NCBI RefSeq assembly: GCF_003243515.1 | Contig: NZ_QFRA01000029.1 | Location: 1-23,002, forward strand | Direction of reading: 5' to 3' | Source of the DNA: Corynebacterium kroppenstedtii | Lineage (GTDB): Bacteria > Actinomycetota > Actinomycetes > Mycobacteriales > Mycobacteriaceae | DNA length: 23,002 nucleotides | In this document: positions 8,357 to 16,199 of the stretch, one piece after another | Position numbering within the stretch: position 1 is the stretch's first letter | Layout of the letters: each line of letters starts with the position of its first letter | Made by a program: the position numbers and the translations under genes | The notes under the pieces: model-generated | What the model saw: the letters and a program-made list of their open reading frames with translations, nothing else | The model's database searches: none | Told to the model about the DNA's origin: nothing

Positions 8357-8465
8357 CTCATGTCATCGGACGGCCTCGTCATGACCTCCGATGACGAACA
8401 GGGAAACACGCTGCTGAAGCCCAGTTCACGGGTTCAGCTAGGCGCACAGTGAAGATCGATATGTA

Positions 8466-8993
8466 TTACTTTCCAGAAGGAGTACGGGTCTCGGCACTGA
8501 TGAACCAAGCCTGCTGCTCCAGCTGCTTGATGTACTCGTGCAGCAGATCAGCACTCGTCGGGTCAGCCTCGTCAACGCGATCATGAACCTCACGCATGGT
8601 GTTGGTTGTCGCGTTAATAGCCTCAACGACGTGCGAAATAGCGTCGTGAGTAAGGATTTCTCCCGCCGGGAATTCCGGAAGGGAGGAACCGGCAGCTACA
8701 ACGGCCGTGCGACCATCAGGAATGCCATTCAATGCACGCATACGCTCAGCGATTTCGTCGGTGCCTTCACGAGCAACCGAAACAAGCTCGTCAAGGTTCA
8801 AGTGCAGGTCGCGGAAGTTCGGACCAAGAATGTTCCAGTGAGCTTCCTTGGCAACCAGGCTCAAATCGATGAAATCAACGAGAACCTTCTGCAGATCAGA
8901 AACAACGTCGCTAGGAGCGGTAAAGGCTGGAGTTGTTTGAACGGTGCTTTCAGCGGAAGCCGAACGCCCAACAGATGCTTGCGCGGAAGTCAT
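8466..8993 (-). CDS. dps: Dps-family DNA-protection / miniferritin protein
   Basis: A dodecameric ferritin-like protein that oxidises and stores iron with peroxide and protects DNA in starvation and oxidative stress (family knowledge). The product has 175 residues. The inter-subunit ferroxidase residues are recognisable: His52 in KEAHWN, His64 and Asp68 in RDLHLNLDELV, then Asp79 and Glu83. A 25-residue Ser/Thr/Ala-rich N-terminal extension precedes the four-helix bundle and could be the DNA-contact or assembly tail, though it is not Lys-rich. An AAGGA ribosome site sets the ATG. The gene is monocistronic between its own promoter (9084-9112) and terminator. Confidence 0.94.
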   Translation of the reverse strand: MTSAQASVGRSASAESTVQTTPAFTAPSDVVSDLQKVLVDFIDLSLVAKEAHWNILGPNFRDLHLNLDELVSVAREGTDEIAERMRALNGIPDGRTAVVAAGSSLPEFPAGEILTHDAISHVVEAINATTNTMREVHDRVDEADPTSADLLHEYIKQLEQQAWFISAETRTPSGK

Positions 8994-9083
8994 GTCTTTT
9001 TCCTTCTCTCGATAAGTTGGTTTGTCGTCTCAGAGCTACGTGGACTGTGCCCGCTACCGGGCTTTTCCTTCGCTCTGCCCCTA

Positions 9084-9112
9084 GTTATACACCCTTCCTA
9101 TACGCGTGGCAA
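9084..9112 (-). promoter_or_regulatory. Probable sigma-A-type promoter of dps
   Basis: On the minus strand TTGCCA (9107-9112) and TATAAC (9084-9089) are separated by 17 bp, giving a 5' leader of about 85 nt for dps. Just upstream lie AAGTTG / CAACTT arms (9121-9126, 9152-9157) around ATAG-N7-CTAT, a candidate site for a redox or iron regulator. Confidence 0.55.
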
Positions 9113-9163
9113 CTATTAATAAGTTGGCTTTAGATAGGGCTTAGCTATTGACAACTTTGGGCC

Positions 9164-9185
9164 CCGGCCAGGCTAATCCGGCCGG
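9164..9185 (-). terminator. GC-rich hairpin after the CopD-CtaG gene
   Basis: Arms CCGGCC and GGCCGG with a 10-nt loop lie about 30 bp past the stop of the membrane protein gene on the minus strand. The U-run that should follow is poor, so this is a weak terminator call. Confidence 0.4.
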
Positions 9186-9212
9186 TTACCAGCTCAGTCT
9201 CCTTCGCCGGGC

Positions 9213-11417
9213 CTACCGCGCTCTCCCCCCTTGTCCACTGCCATCCTGATGTTCAGTGTCAACACTGCCGGTTGGTTTATCGGCAGACGTTTGCGCTGAT
9301 GAGCGCCGTGTCTTCGGTACGTTATGGTGCTCAAACTTCTTCTGGTGGAAGTAACTCCGTACCTCGTCAGACGAATAATCTGAGCCGTAATAGTCCTGTA
9401 GTTCCCGATCCCCCTCGCCAGAGTCCAGCGCCGCAAGCATCTCGTTATAGGCATTGAGCTCGGCCTCGTGAGTGCGGTCAGCCCGACGCTCATAGCGTGC
9501 TGTTTCTTTACTATCTTCCCGACGCCACTGCAGGAAGTGTGCCGCTGTCACGATTAACAGTGGGATCTCGCCGGTTGCCCATGCAATCTTGCCACCCAGG
9601 TTCTGGTCAGCCATGTAGTCGACGTGCCACGGGATGCCGAAGGTTTCATACATCGGCTGCCCGAGCGGATAATTCAACTGCATGAGGGCGATCGCAAACC
9701 ACGCGTGGAACGGCATTGTTCCTAAGATGGTCACCATTTTGATGAACGGCGAGGTGTGGCGAGGTGCCGCGTCGATACCAATTGAAATCCAGTAGAAGAT
9801 GTATCCGGAAACCAAGAAGTGGGCGATCATGAATAGGTGACCGAAGTGATACTTCATGAGAGTCTCAAACAGAGGTGTGAAGTACATAATGTAGAACCCA
9901 ATAACGAACTGCGCAGCAGCCACAACGGGGTTCGTTAAGAACCGCGACACCGGGTTATTGATAAAAGCCACAATCCACTCACGTGGCCCAGGGACACCAT
10001 CGCGTCCCGCAACCGGCAAGGCACGAAGGAATAAGGTCACAGGGCCAGCCAAAACCCAGGCAATCGGGATCGCCATCGACAAAACCATGTGCTGGATCAT
10101 GTGCATCGAGAACGACACCATCGCGTACATCCCCAGACCCGAAGACGTCGCGAAAAGTAGAAGGATGTTCCCTAGTGTCCACCACAACACACGGCTAAAA
10201 GGCCACTCCCCGCCCTTTTTCCGGAGATGGACGTAGGCCCACACATATAAAACCTCCGCGATGATTGCAACGGTTCCGTAAATCATGTCGAACCGCACCA
10301 TGCCGAACAGACCACCCCACGACGGTGGCTTCGTCAGGCTGAAGCCCAGCTCGAGCTCCATGACGTTGAGGTTCAGCTCTTTCGGCAAGGGCGGCGGAAT
10401 GCGAGACAAAGACACGGCGACGCCGATTGTCGCTGCCATCACGACCAATTCCACGATCGCAATTTGGGAAAAGGCGAGTCGGTCTGACGGATTCTTTTCC
10501 AGCTTCGGAATCGTCATTCGTCGATGAAGGAATCCAAAGATGCCCAGAACGATGAGCAAAACCGCTTTGGCTGTAATTACTCGGCCATAATTACTGGTCA
10601 GAAGTTCATCGACGCGGATGCGGAGCAACGCATTAACTACTCCTGAGATTGCCAAAACAATAATCGACACCAATGCTAAGAAGCTGTATCGCTTGACAAT
10701 GACGTCCATGTGAGGCCCTTTACGTAGGGCGTGCTGGATCATTGCCGCCAGGCCACCGACCCACAATGCACAAAACACAAAGTGCCACAGGTAGGAATTA
10801 ACGCCATAGTCGTGGTTACCGCCGGCCGCTGAGTGCCCTTCAAGACTGATAGGAATCAGCGTCACCAGGGAGAACGCGAAGAACAGCATCTGAAATATCC
10901 AGCGTCGCGTTCCCAGGGACCACACCACAGTGATCAGCGCGAAGATAGCGACCCACATCCAGGACCGCGCCACAGATACTTGGTCAATCGCTTCGCCCCA
11001 ATGTGCCGGGCTGAGCGTCGTCGATAATGGGGCTCCGGAAACGTCCGACAAACTCATCGGTATGAGGAGCAGCGAGAGAACAGCCCCTATAAATAAGCAC
11101 CATGTGCCGGTTCTGCTTGCTTTATACCCGTCGACGTCGAGGAAACCATCTTTTCGTGGAGGGGTGCCAAAAGCCGACATCAAGAATGATCCGACCCCAA
11201 TGAAGCCGAACATCGTGGCTAGACCGCGGACAAACGGGAGGCCGAACGATACCGAGACACCCGGATCGGGAATTCCTAGGGCAGACAGTGATTCGCTGTA
11301 CAAGGAATATCCGATGGCCGCCCCCACTATTCCGGCCACAAGTCCGGCGAGCACAAAGTAACCGGTAGCTGACCGGACAGGCACCGAAGAACCAGCTTTC
11401 GTCTTTACCTTCGTCAT
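9213..11417 (-). CDS. ctaG: CopD-CtaG fusion: copper resistance / cytochrome c oxidase assembly membrane protein
   Basis: A polytopic membrane protein of 734 residues. The N-terminal part (about 15-345) has roughly nine hydrophobic segments of the CopD copper-resistance type, including EGHSAAGGNHDYG (193-205) and LWHFVFCALWVGGL (210-223) with conserved His. The C-terminal part (about 365-630) is the caa3-type CtaG domain with the MHMIQHM motif (438-444; His439 and His443) and PFHAWFAIALM. A hydrophilic, charged cytoplasmic tail of about 100 residues ends the protein. The same two-domain arrangement is known in mycobacteria (Rv0102). The expected role is copper handling for insertion into the aa3 oxidase; direct copper binding is inferred from the His residues. 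It is not in an evident operon. Confidence 0.92.
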   Translation of the reverse strand: MTKVKTKAGSSVPVRSATGYFVLAGLVAGIVGAAIGYSLYSESLSALGIPDPGVSVSFGLPFVRGLATMFGFIGVGSFLMSAFGTPPRKDGFLDVDGYKASRTGTWCLFIGAVLSLLLIPMSLSDVSGAPLSTTLSPAHWGEAIDQVSVARSWMWVAIFALITVVWSLGTRRWIFQMLFFAFSLVTLIPISLEGHSAAGGNHDYGVNSYLWHFVFCALWVGGLAAMIQHALRKGPHMDVIVKRYSFLALVSIIVLAISGVVNALLRIRVDELLTSNYGRVITAKAVLLIVLGIFGFLHRRMTIPKLEKNPSDRLAFSQIAIVELVVMAATIGVAVSLSRIPPPLPKELNLNVMELELGFSLTKPPSWGGLFGMVRFDMIYGTVAIIAEVLYVWAYVHLRKKGGEWPFSRVLWWTLGNILLLFATSSGLGMYAMVSFSMHMIQHMVLSMAIPIAWVLAGPVTLFLRALPVAGRDGVPGPREWIVAFINNPVSRFLTNPVVAAAQFVIGFYIMYFTPLFETLMKYHFGHLFMIAHFLVSGYIFYWISIGIDAAPRHTSPFIKMVTILGTMPFHAWFAIALMQLNYPLGQPMYETFGIPWHVDYMADQNLGGKIAWATGEIPLLIVTAAHFLQWRREDSKETARYERRADRTHEAELNAYNEMLAALDSGEGDRELQDYYGSDYSSDEVRSYFHQKKFEHHNVPKTRRSSAQTSADKPTGSVDTEHQDGSGQGGRAR

Positions 11418-11544
11418 ACTCCCAACCCTACCCAGCGCGGAGACAATCTAATCAACCCGAAGGACCAGTTATCAGCAAAGAGTTCAGTACTGTTATATTC
11501 GTCTAGTGGATTGCGACGAAAGCGCAACCCACGATCGATAAAAT

Positions 11545-11621
11545 GCCCCTGTAGCTCAGTGGATTAGAGCATCCGGCTTCTACCCGGAGTGGCGCGGGTT
11601 CGAATCCTGCCAGGGGCACCA
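11545..11621 (+). tRNA. tRNA-Arg (UCU)
   Basis: The full cloverleaf can be drawn: acceptor GCCCCTG / CAGGGGC, D arm GCTC..GAGC, anticodon stem TCCGG / CCGGA with loop CTTCTAC (anticodon TCT at 11579-11581), T arm with GGTTCGAATCC, discriminator A and an encoded CCA. It decodes AGA. A possible promoter TTATCA (11469) and TATATT (11494) has a long 19-bp spacer and is weak. Confidence 0.97.
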
Positions 11622-11943
11622 CACAACCCCCGCGACGGCACAATGCACGGTTCTCCTGCTTCAGAATTAATTATCGGTTTTCTCACAGTACCGATAGAAA
11701 TCCAGCATTGTTAATAGCTTCCACTCTCATGACACCCATCCGTATAGTGCTCAGAGGCAGATCGGCACTAAGCGGTGTGCTCATTGTCCTACCGATTAGG
11801 TTGGAGAGATAAGCCATGCCCGGGAGACTGTTCGCTGTGAACACCCCGCGATCACTATAAACCCAGCTGTATCAGGCAAAATAAAGTCAAGTTAAATAAA
11901 GCATGCGTACAAGCACTCAGCATTAATTGATTGAGGTTGAACT
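11622..11943. other. Gene-free stretch between tRNA-Arg and deoR
   Basis: About 320 bp, visibly more AT-rich towards its 3' end, with no supportable ORF. It contains an inverted repeat TATCGGT / ACCGATA (11672-11678 and 11690-11696) that may close the tRNA transcript, a TGTTC-N5-GAACA repeat at 11829-11843, and the deoR ribosome site GAGG. A candidate promoter TTGTCC-N18-GATAAG is present but unconvincing. Confidence 0.5.
11829..11843. promoter_or_regulatory. Possible autoregulatory operator of deoR
   Basis: TGTTC and GAACA form a 5-bp inverted repeat with a 5-bp spacer, about 100 bp before deoR. The same GAACA/TGTTC cores recur in the cdd-deoA intergenic repeat and between deoA and the deoC fusion, though in the opposite orientation. 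This is suggestive only. Confidence 0.3.
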
Positions 11944-12879
11944 GTGGACAGTCGTGACGAGCAATCCCTACGCGCGGCAAAAATGTATTACCGCGATAAC
12001 CTTAGCCAAGCAGAAGTTGCTTTGGCGTTAGGCATTTCACGACCGACAACGTCCAAACTCATTCAGCATGCCCACGACCGCGGCTTCGTAACCATTACCA
12101 TTCGCGACCCGCGGGAAGCGTCGTCCACCACAGCGACAGCATTAGCAACAAAATACGGCTTAACATCTGTGCGGCTCGCGCAACCGGTATCGCAGACGAC
12201 CGACGATATCGTTGATGCCCTCGGTCATGTTGGTGCGCAAGCTCTCCGCTCCCTTGTCGTCGACGGATCCAGTGTCGGTGTGTCATGGGGACGGACAATG
12301 TATTCCATTGCCCAGCATCTCACTGAAAAAAACGTTCACGACGTGACGATCGTCCAGCTTAAAGGCGGAATGTCATATACAGACCGGAAAACAAACGATA
12401 TCGAAACGATCACGTTGTTTTGTAAGGCCTTTCACGCATATGCGCACACCCTGCCCCTCCCCGTCATTTTTGATAACGCCGAGGCTAAAGAACTTGTAGA
12501 AAAAGACCGATTTATCGCCAATGTTCTCGAACAAGGGAGGAAAACCGACATCGCCGTTTTCACGGTGGGGTCAGCCGGAGAAAACAGTCTTGCTCTTAAT
12601 CTCGGCAGCGTTACCCCCTCTGAGCGCACACAGCTTCGTCAACGGGCGGTAGGTGATATTTGCTCGCGGTTTTTCGACGCCAACGCATCCGTGGCCGTGC
12701 AATCGGTGGATGACCGCACAGTCGGAATCACCATTGAAGATTTAGCGCAGCGTCCCGTCCGACTCCTCGTCGCGGGTGGATTACACAAAGTGCGTGCTCT
12801 GAAAGTTGCGCTACAAGCTGGGATGGCAACGCACTTAGTCACTGATCAAGCGTGCGCAGAACGCCTACTCGAGGAATAA
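11944..12879 (+). CDS. deoR: SorC-family deoxyribonucleoside regulator DeoR
   Basis: A 311-residue transcriptional regulator of the SorC/DeoR(Bsu) type. The N-terminal helix-turn-helix spans about 19-42 (LSQAEVALALGISRPTTSKLIQHA). The remainder is the sugar-phosphate-sensing SorC domain: GVSWGRTMYSIAQHL, a central effector region, and the C-terminal VAGGLHKVRALKVALQAG. In Bacillus subtilis the homologue represses the deoxyribonucleoside operon and is released by deoxyribose-5-phosphate, so the same ligand is inferred here. The start is GTG with a GAGG site upstream; the N-terminus (MDSRDEQSLRAAKMYY) aligns in form with other SorC regulators. It lies beside nupC-cdd and deoA, its likely targets, and converges with nupC over a shared terminator. 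Confidence 0.9.
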   Translation: MDSRDEQSLRAAKMYYRDNLSQAEVALALGISRPTTSKLIQHAHDRGFVTITIRDPREASSTTATALATKYGLTSVRLAQPVSQTTDDIVDALGHVGAQALRSLVVDGSSVGVSWGRTMYSIAQHLTEKNVHDVTIVQLKGGMSYTDRKTNDIETITLFCKAFHAYAHTLPLPVIFDNAEAKELVEKDRFIANVLEQGRKTDIAVFTVGSAGENSLALNLGSVTPSERTQLRQRAVGDICSRFFDANASVAVQSVDDRTVGITIEDLAQRPVRLLVAGGLHKVRALKVALQAGMATHLVTDQACAERLLEE

Positions 12880-12882
12880 TCG

Positions 12883-12937
12883 CCGACACTGAGGCGACTC
12901 CTGATTTACGTCAGAAATCCCGCGGCCTCAGCGTCGG
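12883..12937. terminator. Bidirectional terminator between deoR and nupC
   Basis: Thirteen-base arms CCGACACTGAGGC (12883-12895) and GCCTCAGCGTCGG (12925-12937) pair with a single mismatch and fill the gap between the convergent stops. The loop holds a smaller GATTT / AAATC hairpin. The U-run is poor on both sides. Confidence 0.6.
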
Positions 12938-12944
12938 TTGACCG

Positions 12945-14159
12945 TTAACTTGCGACGACTCCCACAATTGCGGCGTTAATCATGTTGACGCAGAAACCTG
13001 CAAGAAGGGCAAACATTCCGAATTTGGCTATTTCACCGCGACGCTCAGGCGCTAATCCACCCATCGATCCCATTTGGATTGCGATCGAGGAGAAGTTGGC
13101 AAACCCAGCCAACGCAAAGGTTGAGATCATGACGGCCTTGTCCGAGAGCTCATCAACGTGCTTACCGAACGAGGTGTAGCCCACGAACTCGTTGAGCACC
13201 GTCTTTTGCCCGATAAAATTACCGACATCAACGGCGTCGTGCCATGGAACGCCGATAGCCCACGCAAATGGGGCCAGCGCCCAACCGAATATTCCCTCGA
13301 GGCTCCATTCCGAATGACCGAACCAGCTACCTATTCCTCCGATGATTGCTGACAAGAAAGCGATAACCGCGATAAAGGCGATCAGGAGGCATCCCACGGT
13401 GACAGCAATACGTCCACCGTTCATGGCACCACGGCCGAGAGCATCAATGACGTTCTTGGATTCCTCATCGCGGACATCCCGGACAGTTGCGTCCAGTTGG
13501 CTCTCTTCTGTCTCAGGGAAGAATGCCTTAGCCATGAGTAGCGAGCCTGGAGCATTCATAACGCTTGCAGCCAACAGGTATGGGAGTGGCGCACCCAAGA
13601 GTGAGTACCCAATCAACGTGGACCCCGCGACGGAGGCAAAACCACCGGTCATACAGGTAAATAACTCGGATTTCGTCAGCTTCTTGATATACGGCTGAAT
13701 GAGGAGTGGTGCTTCACTCTGCCCCAGAAAAATAACGGTTGCGGCGAAAACGGATTCAACCTTAGACGTGCCCATGAGTTTCCCGAGGGCACCGCCAACA
13801 TATTCAACAACAATTTGAATGACCCGGAGATAGTACAGAACACCAATGATCGCACCGAGGAAAATAATGACTGGAAGAACATTGAGTGCAAAGACGAAAC
13901 CGATTTTGTCCCCAAACAAGGGACCGAAAACGAATTCTGTTCCTTTGTCGGTATAACCGATGAGCTGGTCGATGCCCTCCGCTAGCCACTTGAGGGCATG
14001 ATATCCGGGCCCCCACTTCAGGACTAAGAGAGCCAGAATTACTTGGAAGGCAAGGCCGGCGCCCAGCGTCCGCCAGTTAATTTTGGACCGATGTTTAGAT
14101 AACGCAACGCCGAGGGCAAGGATAATGGCAATACCAATTAGCCCTTGAAATCTTTCCAT
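12945..14159 (-). CDS. nupC: Concentrative nucleoside transporter NupC (CNT family)
   Basis: An integral membrane cation-coupled nucleoside importer of 404 residues, the usual size for bacterial CNTs. Signature blocks are GQSEAP (146-151), the following LLIQPYIKKLTKSELFTCMTGGFASVAGS, and NEFVGYTSF (323-331), which line the nucleoside site in CNT structures. There are eight or more hydrophobic segments. It begins 2 bp after the cdd stop, and its GGAGG ribosome site lies inside the end of cdd, so the two are co-transcribed and probably coupled. In the module it supplies (deoxy)nucleosides to Cdd and DeoA. Exact substrate preference cannot be read from sequence. Confidence 0.95.
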   Translation of the reverse strand: MERFQGLIGIAIILALGVALSKHRSKINWRTLGAGLAFQVILALLVLKWGPGYHALKWLAEGIDQLIGYTDKGTEFVFGPLFGDKIGFVFALNVLPVIIFLGAIIGVLYYLRVIQIVVEYVGGALGKLMGTSKVESVFAATVIFLGQSEAPLLIQPYIKKLTKSELFTCMTGGFASVAGSTLIGYSLLGAPLPYLLAASVMNAPGSLLMAKAFFPETEESQLDATVRDVRDEESKNVIDALGRGAMNGGRIAVTVGCLLIAFIAVIAFLSAIIGGIGSWFGHSEWSLEGIFGWALAPFAWAIGVPWHDAVDVGNFIGQKTVLNEFVGYTSFGKHVDELSDKAVMISTFALAGFANFSSIAIQMGSMGGLAPERRGEIAKFGMFALLAGFCVNMINAAIVGVVAS

Positions 14160-14161
14160 GA

Positions 14162-14614
14162 TTACCCCTCCAGGTCTTCAGGACCGAAGGAAAATGGGAG
14201 AATTGATTCAAAGGGTAATACAAATGGGCGCGATTCTTTCTCCACGATGACGCGAGAACAGCCAAATTCCCTCAAAACCTGCCGGCACGCGCCACAAGGC
14301 CAACATGGTTCAGCTTTGAGACCGACGATGGCGACTGTGTCGATACGGGGAACGTCTCCACTTTCCGCAATCATGCGAAAGGATGCCGTTCGTTCCGCGC
14401 AGTTCGTTAAACCATAGCTGGCGTTTTCTATGTTGCACCCAGTGATGGTCTTCCCCTCCGTGGTTCGAATAGCAGCACCGACGGGGAACTCACTGTATGG
14501 CACATATGCACCTTTGACAGCGTCACGCGCTTGTTCTAGCAGTGCGATATCCGCTGCAGCATCAGAAAATTCACCCCGAGAACTGCCGACGTCGGAAGCG
14601 TTCTTTTCAATCAT
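14162..14614 (-). CDS. cdd: Cytidine deaminase
   Basis: A zinc-dependent hydrolase converting cytidine/deoxycytidine to uridine/deoxyuridine in the cytosol. At 150 residues it is of the small homotetrameric type, with an extra N-terminal extension of about 20 residues. Zinc ligands are Cys72 in NCAERTA with the proton shuttle Glu74, and Cys107 and Cys110 in PCWPCGACRQVL. The substrate-binding CNIENASYG block is at 60-68. A GAGGA ribosome site precedes the ATG. It is the first gene of the cdd-nupC operon and divergent from deoA, giving deoxyuridine for DeoA. Confidence 0.96.
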   Translation of the reverse strand: MIEKNASDVGSSRGEFSDAAADIALLEQARDAVKGAYVPYSEFPVGAAIRTTEGKTITGCNIENASYGLTNCAERTASFRMIAESGDVPRIDTVAIVGLKAEPCWPCGACRQVLREFGCSRVIVEKESRPFVLPFESILPFSFGPEDLEG

Positions 14615-14669
14615 GATGTGTCCTCACGATCAAGGAGCCACGAAGGGTGGCGTCGTCAAGTAAGCCTGC

Positions 14670-14703
14670 GAACATATGTGAAAAAAGGTATTGACATACG
14701 TTC
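14670..14703. promoter_or_regulatory. Inverted repeat in the cdd-deoA divergent region (candidate DeoR operator)
   Basis: GAACATATGT (14670-14679) and ACATACGTTC (14694-14703) are inverted with one mismatch, 14 bp apart. The right arm overlaps the -35 of the deoA promoter, so a bound repressor would block it. The assignment to DeoR is inferred from context. Confidence 0.5.
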
Positions 14704-14719
14704 TGAATATTACGATAAT
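14691..14719 (+). promoter_or_regulatory. Strong sigma-A-type promoter of deoA
   Basis: A perfect TTGACA -35 (14691-14696), a 17-bp spacer and a GATAAT -10 (14714-14719) predict a start near 14726 and a leader of about 110 nt. No equally good promoter was found for cdd on the other strand. Confidence 0.75.
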
Positions 14720-14837
14720 TGAGATCACAACGGGGAAACAAGAGTTGGTTACGTCACACTTTAAGCCTTATGGCGCATCCCCGCTCCCGCCTCACAGGTG
14801 ACCTCACGGTACACCGGAACAATGATTGGAGTACTAC

Positions 14838-16133
14838 ATGGCTGAGCATTTCGATGCCGTCGACGTTATCCGCATCAAAAGAGATAAGGGGGAGCTTTCC
14901 CAAGATCAGATAGATTGGGTTATCGACGCATATACCCGTGGAGTCGTCGCTGATGAACAAATGTCTGCTCTCGCAATGGCTATTTTCCTCAATGGGATGA
15001 ACCGGCGGGAGATCGCGCAATGGACTCAGGCGATGATTAATTCAGGTGAGACGATGTCCTTTAGCTCACTGTCGCGTCCAACTGCGGATAAGCACTCGAC
15101 AGGCGGTGTGGGTGACAAAATCACCCTCCCCCTCGCTCCACTGGTGGCATCGTTTGGAGTATCCGTTCCACAGCTTTCCGGACGAGGGCTTGGCCACACC
15201 GGCGGAACACTGGACAAATTGGAATCAATCCCAGGCTGGCAGGCAAACCTGTCTAACGATCGCATGATGCAAATGCTCGAAGACCCAGGTTGTGTCATCT
15301 GTGCCGCCGGCTCAGGGCTCGCACCGGCGGATAAAAAGCTCTACGCACTGCGTGACATCACCAGTACCGTCGATTGCATCCCCCTGATTGCCAGTTCAAT
15401 CATGAGCAAAAAGATCGCGGAGGGCACGGGTGCTCTCGTCCTCGATGTCAAAGTTGGTTCAGGGGCTTTCATGAAAACTCTTGACGACGCTCGCGAACTG
15501 GCTCAAACAATGGTGAACCTGGGAACTGACGCCGGGGTCAAAACCGTCGCGCTGCTCACAGATATGTCCACGCCGCTCGGGAAGACTGTCGGAAATGCCC
15601 TCGAAGTCAGGGAATCGCTAGACGTTCTCGCCGGTGGAGGGCCCGCCGACGTCGTAGAGCTCACCTGTGAACTAGCCCGTGAAATGCTCAATTTGGCTGG
15701 AGATCACGACGCTGACGTGGAAGAAGCTTTGAAGAATGGCCGTGCAATGGACACCTGGAAGTCCATGATCCGCGCCCAGGGTGGCGATCCTGATGCCCCG
15801 CTGCCCACCGCACAACACGCGGAAACTGTGTACGCGGATGCAGATGGCGTGATCACCGAACTCGACGCTCTTGCCATCGGTGTGGCTAGTTGGCGATTGG
15901 GTGCCGGGCGTGCGCGCAAAGAAGATCCAGTTCAAGCTGGTGCTGGGATTGAAATCTTGGTGGACCGCGGCCAAAAGGTCACGAAAGGCACCCCCTTGTT
16001 CACCCTTCATTCTGACGACACGGACCGATTCGAACGCGCTCTGGAATCACTCAACCAAGGCTGGAGTATTGCTCCTAGCGACGAAAGCGCGTCTACACCG
16101 CGTCAGTCCGTCGTTATCGAAAAAATCAACTAG
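14838..16133 (+). CDS. deoA: Thymidine / pyrimidine-nucleoside phosphorylase
   Basis: A cytosolic enzyme that splits thymidine or deoxyuridine with phosphate into base and deoxyribose-1-phosphate. The chosen ATG at 14838 (431 residues) has GGAG 6 nt upstream; an in-frame TTG four codons earlier has none. The phosphate-binding DKHSTGGVGDK block is at 84-94 and the family signature SGRGLGHTGGTLDKLES at 114-130. The C-terminal alpha/beta domain with GVASWRLGAGRARKEDPVQAGAGIEI is present, so the protein is full length. It is transcribed from the strong promoter at 14691 and lies 66 bp upstream of the deoC fusion gene, whose product consumes its sugar phosphate. Thymidine versus uridine preference is not settled by motif alone. 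Confidence 0.95.
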   Translation: MAEHFDAVDVIRIKRDKGELSQDQIDWVIDAYTRGVVADEQMSALAMAIFLNGMNRREIAQWTQAMINSGETMSFSSLSRPTADKHSTGGVGDKITLPLAPLVASFGVSVPQLSGRGLGHTGGTLDKLESIPGWQANLSNDRMMQMLEDPGCVICAAGSGLAPADKKLYALRDITSTVDCIPLIASSIMSKKIAEGTGALVLDVKVGSGAFMKTLDDARELAQTMVNLGTDAGVKTVALLTDMSTPLGKTVGNALEVRESLDVLAGGGPADVVELTCELAREMLNLAGDHDADVEEALKNGRAMDTWKSMIRAQGGDPDAPLPTAQHAETVYADADGVITELDALAIGVASWRLGAGRARKEDPVQAGAGIEILVDRGQKVTKGTPLFTLHSDDTDRFERALESLNQGWSIAPSDESASTPRQSVVIEKIN

Positions 16134-16141
16134 CCTAGCCG

Positions 16142-16189
16142 GTTGTTCAGTGCCTGTGAGGGGCATTGAACAACTTTTGTTCAATTTTT
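16142..16189 (+). promoter_or_regulatory. Triplicated TTGTTCA element between deoA and the deoC fusion (operator or attenuator)
   Basis: Two mutually exclusive hairpins share one segment. The first pairs GTTGTTCAGTGCC (16142-16154) with GGCATTGAACAAC (16162-16174). The second pairs ATTGAACAA (16165-16173) with TTGTTCAAT (16177-16185) over a 3-nt loop and is followed by T-rich sequence, like an intrinsic terminator. As DNA it is a palindrome plus a direct copy of one half, resembling the layout described for B. subtilis DeoR operators. Confidence 0.55.
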
Positions 16190-16199
16190 AGGAGAAACT

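Larger units (their letters stand above)
7974..8465. other. Gene-free stretch between ssb and dps
   Basis: About 490 bp without a supportable gene. The ssb-proximal part carries that gene's ribosome site and presumably its promoter, but I could not settle on a -35/-10 pair. The middle has a cluster of DnaA-box-like 9-mers (8150-8205). The dps-proximal part has a terminator hairpin for dps (8325-8356) and a second inverted repeat, GTCATCGGA / TCCGATGAC (8362-8370 and 8387-8395). Confidence 0.6.

Noticed and set aside
14670..14683. LexA (SOS) box
   Set aside because: Only the left half (CGAAC) fits the actinobacterial SOS consensus; the right half does not.
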